From Fidelibacterota bacterium (lineage in GTDB: Bacteria; Fidelibacterota; Marinisomatia; Marinisomatales; UBA1611): 63,017 nucleotides of DNA. Of this stretch, positions 1 through 8,810 are shown piece by piece. Location: the NCBI GenBank assembly GCA_002708715.1, contig PAPB01000005.1, positions 101,192-164,208 on the forward strand, in the 5' to 3' direction. The notes beneath the pieces are model-generated. The model was not told where the DNA came from and made no database searches. It worked only from the letters and a program-made list of their open reading frames with translations. Positions within the stretch are counted from its first letter, which is position 1. Every line of letters starts with the position of its first letter. Position numbers and translations under genes: made by a program.

Positions 1-21
1 TTTTTATTTAATGTTGGGTTT

Positions 22-441
22 TTAATCATTTTTTTCAATTACGGCTAAGGTTAAACGACTTTTGCACACAAAGTCACCATCTTCATTTTTAATATCTATT
101 TCCCACACTTGAATTTTTCTCCCAACTCTTATTGATGTTGCTTTACCAAAGACCCATCCTGTTTTTACAGCTTTTAAGTGGTTTGCATTAATTTCTATTC
201 CCACAACAGATTGAGATGATTGATCTACATTCATACCAGCACCGATGCTACCTAGAGTTTCTGCCAGAGCGACACTTGCTCCTCCATGAAGAAGGCCAAA
301 AGGCTGTTTCGTTCTTTCATCTACAGGCATTTTCCCAGAGACAAAATTTTCTCCGATATCTATTATTTTTATTCCAAGGTTTTCAACCATTGTAGAGGTA
401 GATCTGGTATGTATTTTTTTTATTATTTCTTGTTTATTCAT
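22..441 (-). CDS. PaaI/YdiI-like hotdog-fold acyl-CoA thioesterase
   Basis: A 139-residue single hotdog domain, the usual length for the PaaI/YdiI/MenI family, which hydrolyses acyl- or aroyl-CoA thioesters in the cytoplasm. The family signature is visible at about residues 47-66: QPFGLLHGG followed by ALAETLGS, with the HGG turn and the downstream acidic residue (E) expected of the catalytic base. It is the last gene of the purine operon; its ATG overlaps the 3' end of purN by 8 bases, so it is probably co-transcribed and translationally coupled. The substrate cannot be told from sequence, and a purine role is not implied by the family; position alone links it to the operon. Confidence 0.85.
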   Translation of the reverse strand: MNKQEIIKKIHTRSTSTMVENLGIKIIDIGENFVSGKMPVDERTKQPFGLLHGGASVALAETLGSIGAGMNVDQSSQSVVGIEINANHLKAVKTGWVFGKATSIRVGRKIQVWEIDIKNEDGDFVCKSRLTLAVIEKND

Positions 442-1024
442 TTTTTAAAATATATTTATTTTCAAATAAAGGAATGGCTTCTAAGAAAGCTTCTCCTTCA
501 AGTTTTTGAACTTTTGTTTTTAAGGATTTGATGGTGTCTTTTGGATCAACAGAACATTTTTTTTGTATAAAAATAGGTCCTCCATCTACTTCGTCAGTAA
601 CAAAATGTATGGTGCATCCAGTTTCATCGTCTTTATTTTTTAATACTTCCTCATGTACGTTTGTATCCATCCCACCTGCATATTTAGGTAAGAGGGAGGG
701 GTGTACATTTAGGATTTTTCCTCTCCATTCTTGACAAAACGATTTTGACAAAATTCTCATGAATCCAATTAAAAGCACTAGGTCAACCTTGTGCTCTATT
801 AGAATTTCGGTTACTTTTCTGTCAAAGGTTTCACGATCTATATTTTTGTGAGAAATATAATATGAGGGGATTCTATATTTTTCAGCTCTTTTTAATATAA
901 AGGCTTTTTTGTTATTTGAAATAACTGTAGCTAGTTTTGATTTTAATTGCTTTAATTCAATCGCATCTAGTATCGCCTGGAGGTCTGTACCATTTGTGGA
1001 CCCAAGAACACCAAGGCGGATCAT
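434..1024 (-). CDS. purN: Phosphoribosylglycinamide formyltransferase (GART)
   Basis: Transfers a formyl group from 10-formyl-tetrahydrofolate to GAR, the third step of de novo purine synthesis. At 196 residues it has the normal PurN length. The catalytic triad is in place at the numbering used for the E. coli enzyme: N106 and H108 in the motif NVHPSLLP, and D144 in FVTDEVDGGP. The N-terminal LGVLGSTNGTDLQ segment is the phosphate-binding loop, with T-N-G-T in place of the more common S-G-x-G-x-N. It starts at an ATG that overlaps the purD stop in an ATGA arrangement, and its own end overlaps the thioesterase gene. Confidence 0.96.
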   Translation of the reverse strand: MIRLGVLGSTNGTDLQAILDAIELKQLKSKLATVISNNKKAFILKRAEKYRIPSYYISHKNIDRETFDRKVTEILIEHKVDLVLLIGFMRILSKSFCQEWRGKILNVHPSLLPKYAGGMDTNVHEEVLKNKDDETGCTIHFVTDEVDGGPIFIQKKCSVDPKDTIKSLKTKVQKLEGEAFLEAIPLFENKYILKNE

Positions 1025-2334
1025 CTTAGAGATTCCATGTGTTTAATTCGTTTTTGGATCAGTGTATTTGTTCCGATATCTTTTCTATGGAAAAGAGGGC
1101 CCTGTATTTTTGATATTTCTTTTTCGGCTATTTTTTCAGCTTTTTCAATAGTATCGTCAACACCTACAACTGCGACTGTTCGACTACCAGATTCAATAAG
1201 AACTCCATTTTTAATATCAACTGATGCGTAAAACAGGAGGTCTTCATTTTCGATTTTTGAAACATCAATTATTTCACCTTTTACAGGGTTGTCGGGGTAT
1301 CCTTCTGGTACAGCATATTTGCAAACTGTCGCTTTGTTTTTGAATGTAACATCTAATTCTTCAAGTTTCCCCATCGTAATCCCATCGCAAATATCCATAA
1401 AGTCGGTTTCTAGAATTGATAAAACATTCATAGCTTCAGGATCACCAAATCTTGCATTATATTCAATAAGTTTTACACCTTCTTCTGTTGCCATGAATCC
1501 ACCGTATAGTATTCCCTTGTATCCTTCTTTGAATTCATTTTTAAGTGCTTCTGCTGTTGCCTGATTTATTTTATATGCATCTTCGATGTCTTTTTTTTGT
1601 AGGAATGGTAGAGAGTGGCCTGTGTCTGAGTACGTTCCCATTCCTCCTGTATTTGGCCCTTTATCATTTTCATATGCTCTTTTGTGATCTTGAACTGCTG
1701 GCATGTGTTTTAAAGTGTCTCCATCACAAAAACTCATTAAAGAGAACTCTTGACCAATAAATTTTTCCTCAATTACAAATTCTTGTTTTTTACTTATTAA
1801 TTCTTTGCAATACTCTAAGGCTTCACTGTGAGATGACAGATGATCCCCTGCCACCTTTACACCTTTACCACCCGCAAGGCCATCAAACTTCACAACATAA
1901 TTTTCACCAAGTTCTTTTAAAAAATCTTTCACGCCACTAATAGAGTTAAATACTTTGTATTTTGGACCTCCTGGTATTTTATATTTTTTTAATAAGTTTC
2001 TTGTAAATGCTTTTGATGTTTCAATTTGAGCTAGATGTTTTTTAGGACCAACCACTTTTATTTTTGTATCCCAAAGAGTATCTGCAATTCCTTTAGAAAG
2101 AGGGTTTTCTGGGCCAATAACTCCTATGGAAACATCATTTTCATTAGCGTAGCGGGATACAACTTTAGGGTTGTTGAAATCATCAATAATAAATTCTGTA
2201 CATAGGTTAGCAATTCCTGGGTTCATATTTGATGCAATACAAAACACATCAACTTCTCTGGAAGACCTTTCAATTGCTTTTACTATACTGTGTTCTCTCG
2301 CACCAGAGCCAATGACAAGAATTTTATCACTCAT
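1021..2334 (-). CDS. purD: Phosphoribosylamine-glycine ligase (GAR synthetase)
   Basis: ATP-grasp enzyme joining phosphoribosylamine and glycine, the second step of purine synthesis. The 437 residues match the family length. Visible marks are the N-terminal GSGAREHS loop, the ATP-grasp lysine segment VKFDGLAGGKGV near residue 150, the GPNTGGMGTYS glycine-rich motif, and EYNARFGDPE, which holds the metal-binding Glu and Asn. It follows purF after a 19-base gap and overlaps purN by 4 bases (ATGA). No fusion to PurM or PurN is present, unlike the animal trifunctional protein. Confidence 0.97.
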   Translation of the reverse strand: MSDKILVIGSGAREHSIVKAIERSSREVDVFCIASNMNPGIANLCTEFIIDDFNNPKVVSRYANENDVSIGVIGPENPLSKGIADTLWDTKIKVVGPKKHLAQIETSKAFTRNLLKKYKIPGGPKYKVFNSISGVKDFLKELGENYVVKFDGLAGGKGVKVAGDHLSSHSEALEYCKELISKKQEFVIEEKFIGQEFSLMSFCDGDTLKHMPAVQDHKRAYENDKGPNTGGMGTYSDTGHSLPFLQKKDIEDAYKINQATAEALKNEFKEGYKGILYGGFMATEEGVKLIEYNARFGDPEAMNVLSILETDFMDICDGITMGKLEELDVTFKNKATVCKYAVPEGYPDNPVKGEIIDVSKIENEDLLFYASVDIKNGVLIESGSRTVAVVGVDDTIEKAEKIAEKEISKIQGPLFHRKDIGTNTLIQKRIKHMESLR

Positions 2335-2353
2335 TTTATATCATATCTATTTA

Positions 2354-3808
2354 TTATTTTGATAAACTTGATCGAGTCTTTTCTAAGTTTTTTAAAAAGT
2401 CTTTTGTGATTTTTCCAACACGATAATTTCCTGTAAAAACCGAATCTTCGAATTCTGTTATTTTGGGGTTTCCAATAGTTGCCGCTCGTTTTAAATCTTC
2501 AAGGTTTTGGTATATTAATTCATCGGCTTTAATGTATTTTTTTATGTCTTTTATCGAACGTTTATATCCGATTAGTTCTGTTGTAGCAGGCATATCTATG
2601 CCGTAGATATTTTGATAACGAATTGGAGGAGATGCAGAGGCTAAAAAAACTTTTTTAGCACCACATTTTTTAACCATTTTTATTATATTTTTTGATGTGT
2701 TACCCCTAACAATTGAATCATCAATTAATAAAACTCGTTTACCCTTAAACTCTATATCAATAGGATTCAATTTTTGTTTTACAGATCTTTGTCGCATATT
2801 TTGCCCAGGCATAATAAATGTTCGTCCAATATATCTGTTCTTCATAAAACCTTCTCGATATTTTACACCTAGTTTATAAGCTACTTGCATTGCTGATGTT
2901 CTGCTGGTGTCTGGGATAGGTATTACAACATCAACGTTGAGTTTTGGATATTCTTTTATAATTTTTTCACCAAGAAAATCCCCCATTCGGAGTCTAGACT
3001 TATGAACTGATATATTATCTATTGATGAGTCTGGTCTTGAAAAATATACAAATTCAAATAAGCAGGGCGTGTGTGCATTTTTTTTCTGTATTTTTCTTTT
3101 TGTTAGATCCCCATTTTCTTCAATTATAATTATTTCACCTGGCTTGATGTCATCCAAAGAATCAAAATCTAAAGCAGCTAACGCGCTACTTTCAGATGCC
3201 ACCATAAATGATTTTCCTTTTTGCCCTATGGAGAGAGGTCGAATACCATTTGGGTCTCTAAATGCAACTAAGCCAATACCTGAAACAAGAGAAACAATAG
3301 AAAAGCCACCAGAGCACTCTTCATATACCGCTTTCACAGCTTTAAATATATGCGACTTAGTAAGTTTTCTAAAATTTGTTTTAGATAATTCGTAAGCAAA
3401 AAAATTCATCAATACTTCAGAGTCAGAACTTGTGTTAAATTGGCAGAAGTGTGTTTTTAATAATTTTTCTCGGATAGCATCAGCGTTTGTTAATGTCCCA
3501 TTATGAGCTAAGGTAATATTAACAGGATTAGCAGTGTAAAATGGTTGAGAGTCATTAACATCATTGCTGCCCGCTGTTGGATACCTAACATGCCCAATCC
3601 CCAATTTTCCTGTTAAGTTAATTTTAGACTTTTTTGATTTAAATACCTCTGTAACTAGGCCAGTGTTTTTATATAGATGCATTTTTGATTCATCTATGGT
3701 AGCGATACCCGCTGCGTCTTGTCCGCGATGTTGTAGTTGAATTAGTCCATCGTAGATATCGTTTGCGACATTAGAATTTGTATTATATAAACCTATAACT
3801 CCACACAT
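2354..3808 (-). CDS. purF: Amidophosphoribosyltransferase
   Basis: Commits PRPP to purine synthesis by replacing its pyrophosphate with ammonia from glutamine. Residues 1-240 form a class II (Ntn) glutaminase with the nucleophile at Cys2 (MCGVIGLY), so only Met removal is needed and there is no propeptide. The HRGQDAAGI motif follows at 28-36. The type I phosphoribosyltransferase domain carries the PRPP loop VLLIDDSIVRGNT at 359-371. Length is 484 residues, normal for the family. The ATG shares one base with the purB stop. Feedback inhibition by purine nucleotides is a family property, not something visible here. Confidence 0.97.
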   Translation of the reverse strand: MCGVIGLYNTNSNVANDIYDGLIQLQHRGQDAAGIATIDESKMHLYKNTGLVTEVFKSKKSKINLTGKLGIGHVRYPTAGSNDVNDSQPFYTANPVNITLAHNGTLTNADAIREKLLKTHFCQFNTSSDSEVLMNFFAYELSKTNFRKLTKSHIFKAVKAVYEECSGGFSIVSLVSGIGLVAFRDPNGIRPLSIGQKGKSFMVASESSALAALDFDSLDDIKPGEIIIIEENGDLTKRKIQKKNAHTPCLFEFVYFSRPDSSIDNISVHKSRLRMGDFLGEKIIKEYPKLNVDVVIPIPDTSRTSAMQVAYKLGVKYREGFMKNRYIGRTFIMPGQNMRQRSVKQKLNPIDIEFKGKRVLLIDDSIVRGNTSKNIIKMVKKCGAKKVFLASASPPIRYQNIYGIDMPATTELIGYKRSIKDIKKYIKADELIYQNLEDLKRAATIGNPKITEFEDSVFTGNYRVGKITKDFLKNLEKTRSSLSK

Positions 3809-5160
3809 TATACTAATTCGAAAATTTTAGATGCAAGGCCAGTATATGTTTCTGGTGTCAAAGCGAGCAAAGCGTCTTTATCTTTTTGTGGTATATTTAA
3901 TTGTAGTATGTAGTCTGCGATAACTTTTCGGTTTATTTTTTCTCCTTGTGTAAGTTTTTTTAATTTTTCATATGCTTTAGATTGGCCAGATTTTCTTAGT
4001 ACAGTTTGTATTGCTTCCGAAACAACTTCCCAATGATTTTCCAGCTCTGCTGTCATTTTATTTTTGTTTATAGTAACACGACTTAATCCTTTTAAAATGT
4101 TTTTTAGTGAAAGATAAGAATAGCCTAAGGCAGAGCCTTGGTTTCGAAGAGTAGTTGAGTCTGTTAGGTCTCTTTGCATTCTGGATATGGGTAATTTATC
4201 TGCCATATGGTTTAGTATAGCATTTGAAATTCCTATATTACCCTCTGCGTTTTCAAATTGAATGGGATTAATTTTATGAGGCATTGTAGAAGATCCGATT
4301 TCCCCAGCAATTTTTTTTTGTCCAAGTATACCTCGACTTATATATAACCACAGATCACAACATAAATCTTTCATTATTGAGTTGATATGTGCAATATTGT
4401 GATAACTTTCAATGATTGAATCGTGGGGTTCAATTTGGGTGGTTATTAGATTTGGTTTTAAACCAATAGATTTAATAAAACGTGAAGCAAATCGAGGCCA
4501 GTTCACTGTAGGGTACGCTGCTAGTTGAGCTGACCAGGTTCCTGTCGCTCCGCTAAATTTTCCAGAAAGTTTGTGATTTTTTAATGTAAGTATTTGTCGG
4601 TTTATTCTAGCATAAAACACGGCCAATTCTTTTCCAAATGTTGTTGGAGTGGCAGGTTGTCCATGTGTAAGTGCTAGCATTGGTGAGTTTTTAAATTTTT
4701 TAGCTAATTTTTTAATTTCGCTATTAACTGATTTTAGTAGCGGCATATATACTTGTTTAATTCCGTGTTGCCACATTAAAGAATAGGATAAATTGTTAAT
4801 ATCTTCAGATGTTAATGCAAAATGTATCCAAGGGTGAAGTGATTGATGAGTCTGTTGTTGAATATAATACTCAACAGCTTTTACATCGTGATTGGTTTCT
4901 AGCTCAATATTTTTTATTTCTTTTGCAGATGACATATCAAACTTTTGGTATATTGTTCTTAGTTTTTTGATTTGGTCTTTTGTTAGGGGGGGAAACTCTT
5001 CAATTTTTTTTTCATAACTAAGCGCAATGAGATACTCAATCTCAATGTATACCCGATAGCGCATTATAGCAGCTTCTGAGAAATATGTACTTAGTTCTTT
5101 TACACTATCATTGTAGCGTCCATCTAATGGTGATAGGGCGCTGAGTTGGTTATACACCAA
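3808..5160 (-). CDS. purB: Adenylosuccinate lyase, E. coli type
   Basis: Cleaves SAICAR and adenylosuccinate to release fumarate, serving twice in AMP synthesis. The protein of about 450 residues resembles the E. coli PurB branch from its first residues (SPLDGRY near 10-16, TNHDVKAVEY near 89-98). The THGQPAT motif (165-171) and the fumarase/aspartase signature GSSTMPHKINP (289-299), with its mobile serines, are intact. The start is non-ATG: TTG at 5160 or the adjoining GTG at 5157. Both fit the homologous N-terminus. It overlaps the purE end by about 11 bases. Confidence 0.96.
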   Translation of the reverse strand: MVYNQLSALSPLDGRYNDSVKELSTYFSEAAIMRYRVYIEIEYLIALSYEKKIEEFPPLTKDQIKKLRTIYQKFDMSSAKEIKNIELETNHDVKAVEYYIQQQTHQSLHPWIHFALTSEDINNLSYSLMWQHGIKQVYMPLLKSVNSEIKKLAKKFKNSPMLALTHGQPATPTTFGKELAVFYARINRQILTLKNHKLSGKFSGATGTWSAQLAAYPTVNWPRFASRFIKSIGLKPNLITTQIEPHDSIIESYHNIAHINSIMKDLCCDLWLYISRGILGQKKIAGEIGSSTMPHKINPIQFENAEGNIGISNAILNHMADKLPISRMQRDLTDSTTLRNQGSALGYSYLSLKNILKGLSRVTINKNKMTAELENHWEVVSEAIQTVLRKSGQSKAYEKLKKLTQGEKINRKVIADYILQLNIPQKDKDALLALTPETYTGLASKIFELV

Positions 5161-5536
5161 ATATTCGCTTTACTGCTAAGGCACAGTTTCCTGGATCAAT
5201 TACCGTTAATACGGGTGTATTGCTTGGCATTTGTAGTGTAGAATGAATATTAACTAACATATCTGCTTTATCAGAGAATGGAGGACATCCTATTGTTGGG
5301 AATGTTGAATTTGCTGCAACGAAACCCGAGAGAGCGTTTGATCTACCAGCAATCGTGATATAGACAATGTTTTCTTTATCTTTATTAGCATTTAAAATTT
5401 CAAGTACTTTTAGTGGCTCCTTATGAGCAGATGCTGCGTGCTGTTCCCACGCAATATTATAGCTGTCTAATTTATCTGTTATTTTTTTAGCGTGGTGCTC
5501 ATCTGATGTTGATCCCATTATTAATATAGCTTTCAT
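5150..5536 (-). CDS. purE: AIR carboxylase, class II PurE
   Basis: Carboxylates aminoimidazole ribotide to CAIR. At 128 residues it is shorter than the roughly 160-residue class I enzymes. The motifs match class II (animal and Treponema type), which uses CO2 directly: SAHK at 36-39 where class I has SAHR, and AGRSNALSG (63-71) followed by GCPP (83-86), against AGGAAHLPG in class I mutases. No purK is seen in the operon, which fits. ATG overlaps the purC stop in an ATGA junction. purC-purE adjacency parallels the animal PAICS fusion, here as separate genes. Confidence 0.92.
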   Translation of the reverse strand: MKAILIMGSTSDEHHAKKITDKLDSYNIAWEQHAASAHKEPLKVLEILNANKDKENIVYITIAGRSNALSGFVAANSTFPTIGCPPFSDKADMLVNIHSTLQMPSNTPVLTVIDPGNCALAVKRIFGV

Positions 5537-6519
5537 ATTAAGTCCTCCAGGTTTTCATTTATTCTGCTTTGTATAGATTTTTCACTATCTGGAAAAGGGA
5601 ATAACCCACCAGTAATAGTTTCATATAAATATATATATCTGCTTGATAATTCTGCAACCAGATCTAATGGTGCATCTGGCAGGGTTTTGTCGTTGTAAGG
5701 ATCACAATTATCTATAAACCATAAACGTAAAAATTCTTTATCGATATTTTGGGGCTCTTTATTATTTTGTATTCTTTCATCATATGTATCAGCAATCCAG
5801 TATCGACTTGAGTCTGGCGTGTGTATTTCATCAATTAACACTATCTCTTCGTTGCTATCTTTACCCATTTCATATTTTGTATCAACTAAAATCATTCCAT
5901 TTTCCAAGGCCTTTTTTTGTCCATATGCAAATAATTCGAGCGCTTTTTTACTGCAATAATTCCAATCTTCTTCAGTCATCCATTTTTCTTTAATGATATC
6001 ATCTGGGGATATAGGACGATCATGGTGCTCCTCTTTTGTAGTGGGAGTTAACATATTTTCACTAAGTTTTTGATTCTTTTTTAATCCCTCTGGTAAGGAG
6101 TTCCCACAGTATTCTCTATCTCCATTTTTATAGACTGTCCAGAGCGATGTACTTGTGCTTCCTGTTATATATCCTCTAACAACAAATTCTATTGGGAACA
6201 CGTCACATTTTCTTGCTAGAGTAACGTTTGGGTCTGGAATATCTATCACGTGGTTTGGGATGATATGTTTTGTTTTTTCAAACCACCAAGCGCTAGTCAG
6301 GTTAAGGACCTGTCCCTTAAAAGGGATCGATGCTAAAACACGATCAAAGGCACTTTGTCTATCTGTTGTGATTAGTGCAATTTTATTTTTTAGTTCATAT
6401 TGGTCTCGAACTTTACCTGTCTTTTTAGTTCCTTTAACAAAACTTGTTTCAGTTAGGGTATTGTTGATTTCTGTTTTTATTCTTTTTTTATAATGTTTAG
6501 TTGATTCTATAGCATTCAT
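5533..6519 (-). CDS. purC: SAICAR synthetase
   Basis: Joins aspartate to CAIR using ATP. The 328-residue form is the longer, yeast ADE1-like type rather than the short (about 240) bacterial type. Motifs: GKVRDQYEL at the start of the ATP-binding fold, DRQSAFDRVLASIPFKGQ, the family signature in VVRGYITGSTSTSLW, LPEGLKKNQKL, and the metal/ATP-contact segment VLIDEIHTPDSSRYW. Its ATG lies 23 bases inside the 3' end of the purQ gene, a deep overlap that suggests coupling. The first 20-25 residues precede the conserved core and could be partly dispensable. Confidence 0.96.
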   Translation of the reverse strand: MNAIESTKHYKKRIKTEINNTLTETSFVKGTKKTGKVRDQYELKNKIALITTDRQSAFDRVLASIPFKGQVLNLTSAWWFEKTKHIIPNHVIDIPDPNVTLARKCDVFPIEFVVRGYITGSTSTSLWTVYKNGDREYCGNSLPEGLKKNQKLSENMLTPTTKEEHHDRPISPDDIIKEKWMTEEDWNYCSKKALELFAYGQKKALENGMILVDTKYEMGKDSNEEIVLIDEIHTPDSSRYWIADTYDERIQNNKEPQNIDKEFLRLWFIDNCDPYNDKTLPDAPLDLVAELSSRYIYLYETITGGLFPFPDSEKSIQSRINENLEDLI

Positions 6520-7756
6520 GTGATTGTGGGTTGTGTAGTATGTTTGTGTTAAAAATTTGATCTAATACGTGTTGTATATTACCGCTATTAAGCGACACAT
6601 TCCAGATCGTGCCTCGTTTGATTTTTTTTAATCCATTAATATTAAAACGTTGTGTTAGGGATTCATATTTTATTCTACCATGGACATCATCCTTTTGTCG
6701 TACCAATAGAGATAAATCATATGTTTTCTTTTTTGTTGTGTTGATGAATTCTTTATTTGAATTATATAATTCGCCTGAAGCATCAATATTTTTTAATATG
6801 TTTTGTGTGTTTGATTCTGTTTCAATTTCCCAATGAATTTGTCGTTCTATTGCAATATCACATCCTAAATTTTTAAGTGTTTGCTCGACAGACAATGCAA
6901 TATTATCTGTAATGATTGTACTTATTTTCCATATAGAAACATTATCTTTTGGATTATAATTAGAATATTCATTTAATAGTGTCTGTTTAGAAAGAGAGTG
7001 GTTGGTTGTTGGGTTTCCGTTGTTTATATATTCATTCATAGAAGAAAAAACAACATCTCCATTCACTGTTCGTTCAGGGTGTGGCATCATTGCCATTACA
7101 TTGCCTTTTGGATTACACACAGCTGCGAGATTATAAATAGAGCCATTTGGATTGGTTGGGAATTCATCAATAATATTTCCGTTTTTATTACAATAACGAA
7201 AAACAGCTTGATGGTTTTTAATCATTTCGTTTAATAGGTTGTCTTTGATAATAAACCTTCCTTCTCCATGAGCGAGTGGGATATTTATAAAATCATTTGG
7301 TTGTAAATGTCTGGTGAACGCACAACGATCAGATGTACTAGACATTTTTAAATTTGCCCATGTATTATAATATCCTACACCAATAACATTGTTGTTTACT
7401 ATTCTTTTGTTATCTGTTAGTGCTATGTTTACGTTGTAATCATCGCTTCCAGGAACGAGTCCACTTTCTACTAAAATTTGTGCACCATTGCAAATACCAA
7501 GGATTGGTTTGCCTGTTTTATCTTCTATTTTAAGTTGTTTCATAATAGGATCAAGCGCTGCAATAATCCCAGCTCTTGAACGATCTTCATATGAGAACCC
7601 GCCTACAATAATATAGCCACTATACTCTGATAGTAGCTTCGCAGGTTTATTCCATAAAAATTCTATAGGTTGCAATCCAACACGATTACATGCCATTATT
7701 GTTTCCCGCTCTGTGTTAGAACCTGGAAATTGAATTATTGCAATTTTGTGTTTCAT
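6497..7756 (-). CDS. purQ: FGAM synthase glutaminase subunit PurQ fused to two PurS-like domains
   Basis: Residues 1-265 are a class I glutaminase that supplies ammonia to PurL for FGAM synthesis, with nucleophile C89 (LGICNGAQ) and H226/E228 (MMPHPER). The protein is 419 residues, far longer than ordinary PurQ (about 225). The extra C-terminal part reads as two PurS-like repeats, about 273-338 and 345-419: each has a short helix followed by a basic loop, a strand with I-x-W (IHWEIE, TIWNVSL), a second helix, and a closing LxNxxxE/HNPQSHE segment like the LLANPVIE end of PurS. No separate purS is present. The tandem repeat is my reading by eye, not a profile search. It overlaps purM by 4 bases and purC by 23. 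Confidence 0.88.
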   Translation of the reverse strand: MKHKIAIIQFPGSNTERETIMACNRVGLQPIEFLWNKPAKLLSEYSGYIIVGGFSYEDRSRAGIIAALDPIMKQLKIEDKTGKPILGICNGAQILVESGLVPGSDDYNVNIALTDNKRIVNNNVIGVGYYNTWANLKMSSTSDRCAFTRHLQPNDFINIPLAHGEGRFIIKDNLLNEMIKNHQAVFRYCNKNGNIIDEFPTNPNGSIYNLAAVCNPKGNVMAMMPHPERTVNGDVVFSSMNEYINNGNPTTNHSLSKQTLLNEYSNYNPKDNVSIWKISTIITDNIALSVEQTLKNLGCDIAIERQIHWEIETESNTQNILKNIDASGELYNSNKEFINTTKKKTYDLSLLVRQKDDVHGRIKYESLTQRFNINGLKKIKRGTIWNVSLNSGNIQHVLDQIFNTNILHNPQSHECYRIN

Positions 7757-8790
7757 AAAAGGTTTACCTGTTTATCACCAGAAACAACCTCTCCTATTTC
7801 ATAAGGCGTTGTATGTTTATTTAGTAATTGCTTTGTATCATAAACTGATTTTTTATCAACAACTATTGCCATTCCTATACCCATATTAAAGGTTCTATAC
7901 ATTTCTTTTTCATTTAGATCTCCTATTGATTGTATACAAGAAAAAACAGGCAAAACTGGGAAGGATTTTTTTTGAATATTTATATCTAAACCCTTAGGTA
8001 GTATTCTTGGAATATTTTCTAAAAAACCACCACCTGTAATATGGGCAATGCCTTTGATAGAAACTTTTGAATCTATTAAGGAGAAAATATGGTTAGTATA
8101 ATTAATGTGTGGTTCTAAAAGTGTAAGCCCTATAGATTTATTTAGTTCTGGGATAGTGTCTCTAATATTATATCCACCAATATCAAAAAATACTTTTCTT
8201 GCTAGAGAGTATCCATTAGTATGTAAACCACTCGATGGCAAACCAATAACTATATCTCCTATATTTATATTTTCACCAGTAATGATTTTTTCTTTTTCAA
8301 CAATGCCAGTTATAACCCCTACAAGATCATGTTCTCCTTTTAAATATGTGTCTGGCATTTCCGCTGTTTCTCCTCCAACAAGTGACACACCAGTGTCGTT
8401 GCATCCTTTGACCATTCCAGAAACAATTTCATCCACTATAGATGGTTGAAGTTTTTCATTGGCAATGTAGTCTAAAAATGTAAGCGGTTTTGCGCCCATA
8501 ACTAAAATATCATTTGCGCATGCGCTCAAAAGATCAATCCCAATTGTATCAAATTTTTTTAATTTTCTTGCAATGATAGTTTTTGTACCAACACCATCAA
8601 TGCTTTGAACCATAACTGGGTCTTTATAATTTTTTATAATATCTTTTAAACTAAACAAAGAACCAAAACTTCCAAGGCCTGTGAGAACGTTAGAGGTAAA
8701 GGTCGATTTAACTTTATTTTTTATTAAATCAACAGCTTCATTGCCAGCATCAATATCAACACCCGCAGTTTTATAATCTATTTTAGACAT
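7753..8790 (-). CDS. purM: AIR synthetase (phosphoribosylformylglycinamidine cyclo-ligase)
   Basis: ATP-dependent ring closure of FGAM to AIR. The 345 residues are typical. Motifs include DAGNEAVDLIK near the N-terminus, GLGSFGSLF, the ATP-binding VQSIDGVGTKT, GVSLVGGETAEMPDTY, GLHTNGYSLAR, and HITGGGFLENIPRILP. PurM shares its fold with PurL, encoded immediately upstream (20-base gap). The stop overlaps the purQ ATG as ATGA. Confidence 0.97.
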   Translation of the reverse strand: MSKIDYKTAGVDIDAGNEAVDLIKNKVKSTFTSNVLTGLGSFGSLFSLKDIIKNYKDPVMVQSIDGVGTKTIIARKLKKFDTIGIDLLSACANDILVMGAKPLTFLDYIANEKLQPSIVDEIVSGMVKGCNDTGVSLVGGETAEMPDTYLKGEHDLVGVITGIVEKEKIITGENINIGDIVIGLPSSGLHTNGYSLARKVFFDIGGYNIRDTIPELNKSIGLTLLEPHINYTNHIFSLIDSKVSIKGIAHITGGGFLENIPRILPKGLDINIQKKSFPVLPVFSCIQSIGDLNEKEMYRTFNMGIGMAIVVDKKSVYDTKQLLNKHTTPYEIGEVVSGDKQVNLL

Positions 8791-8810
8791 AAAGATTTAT
8801 CATTATAATA

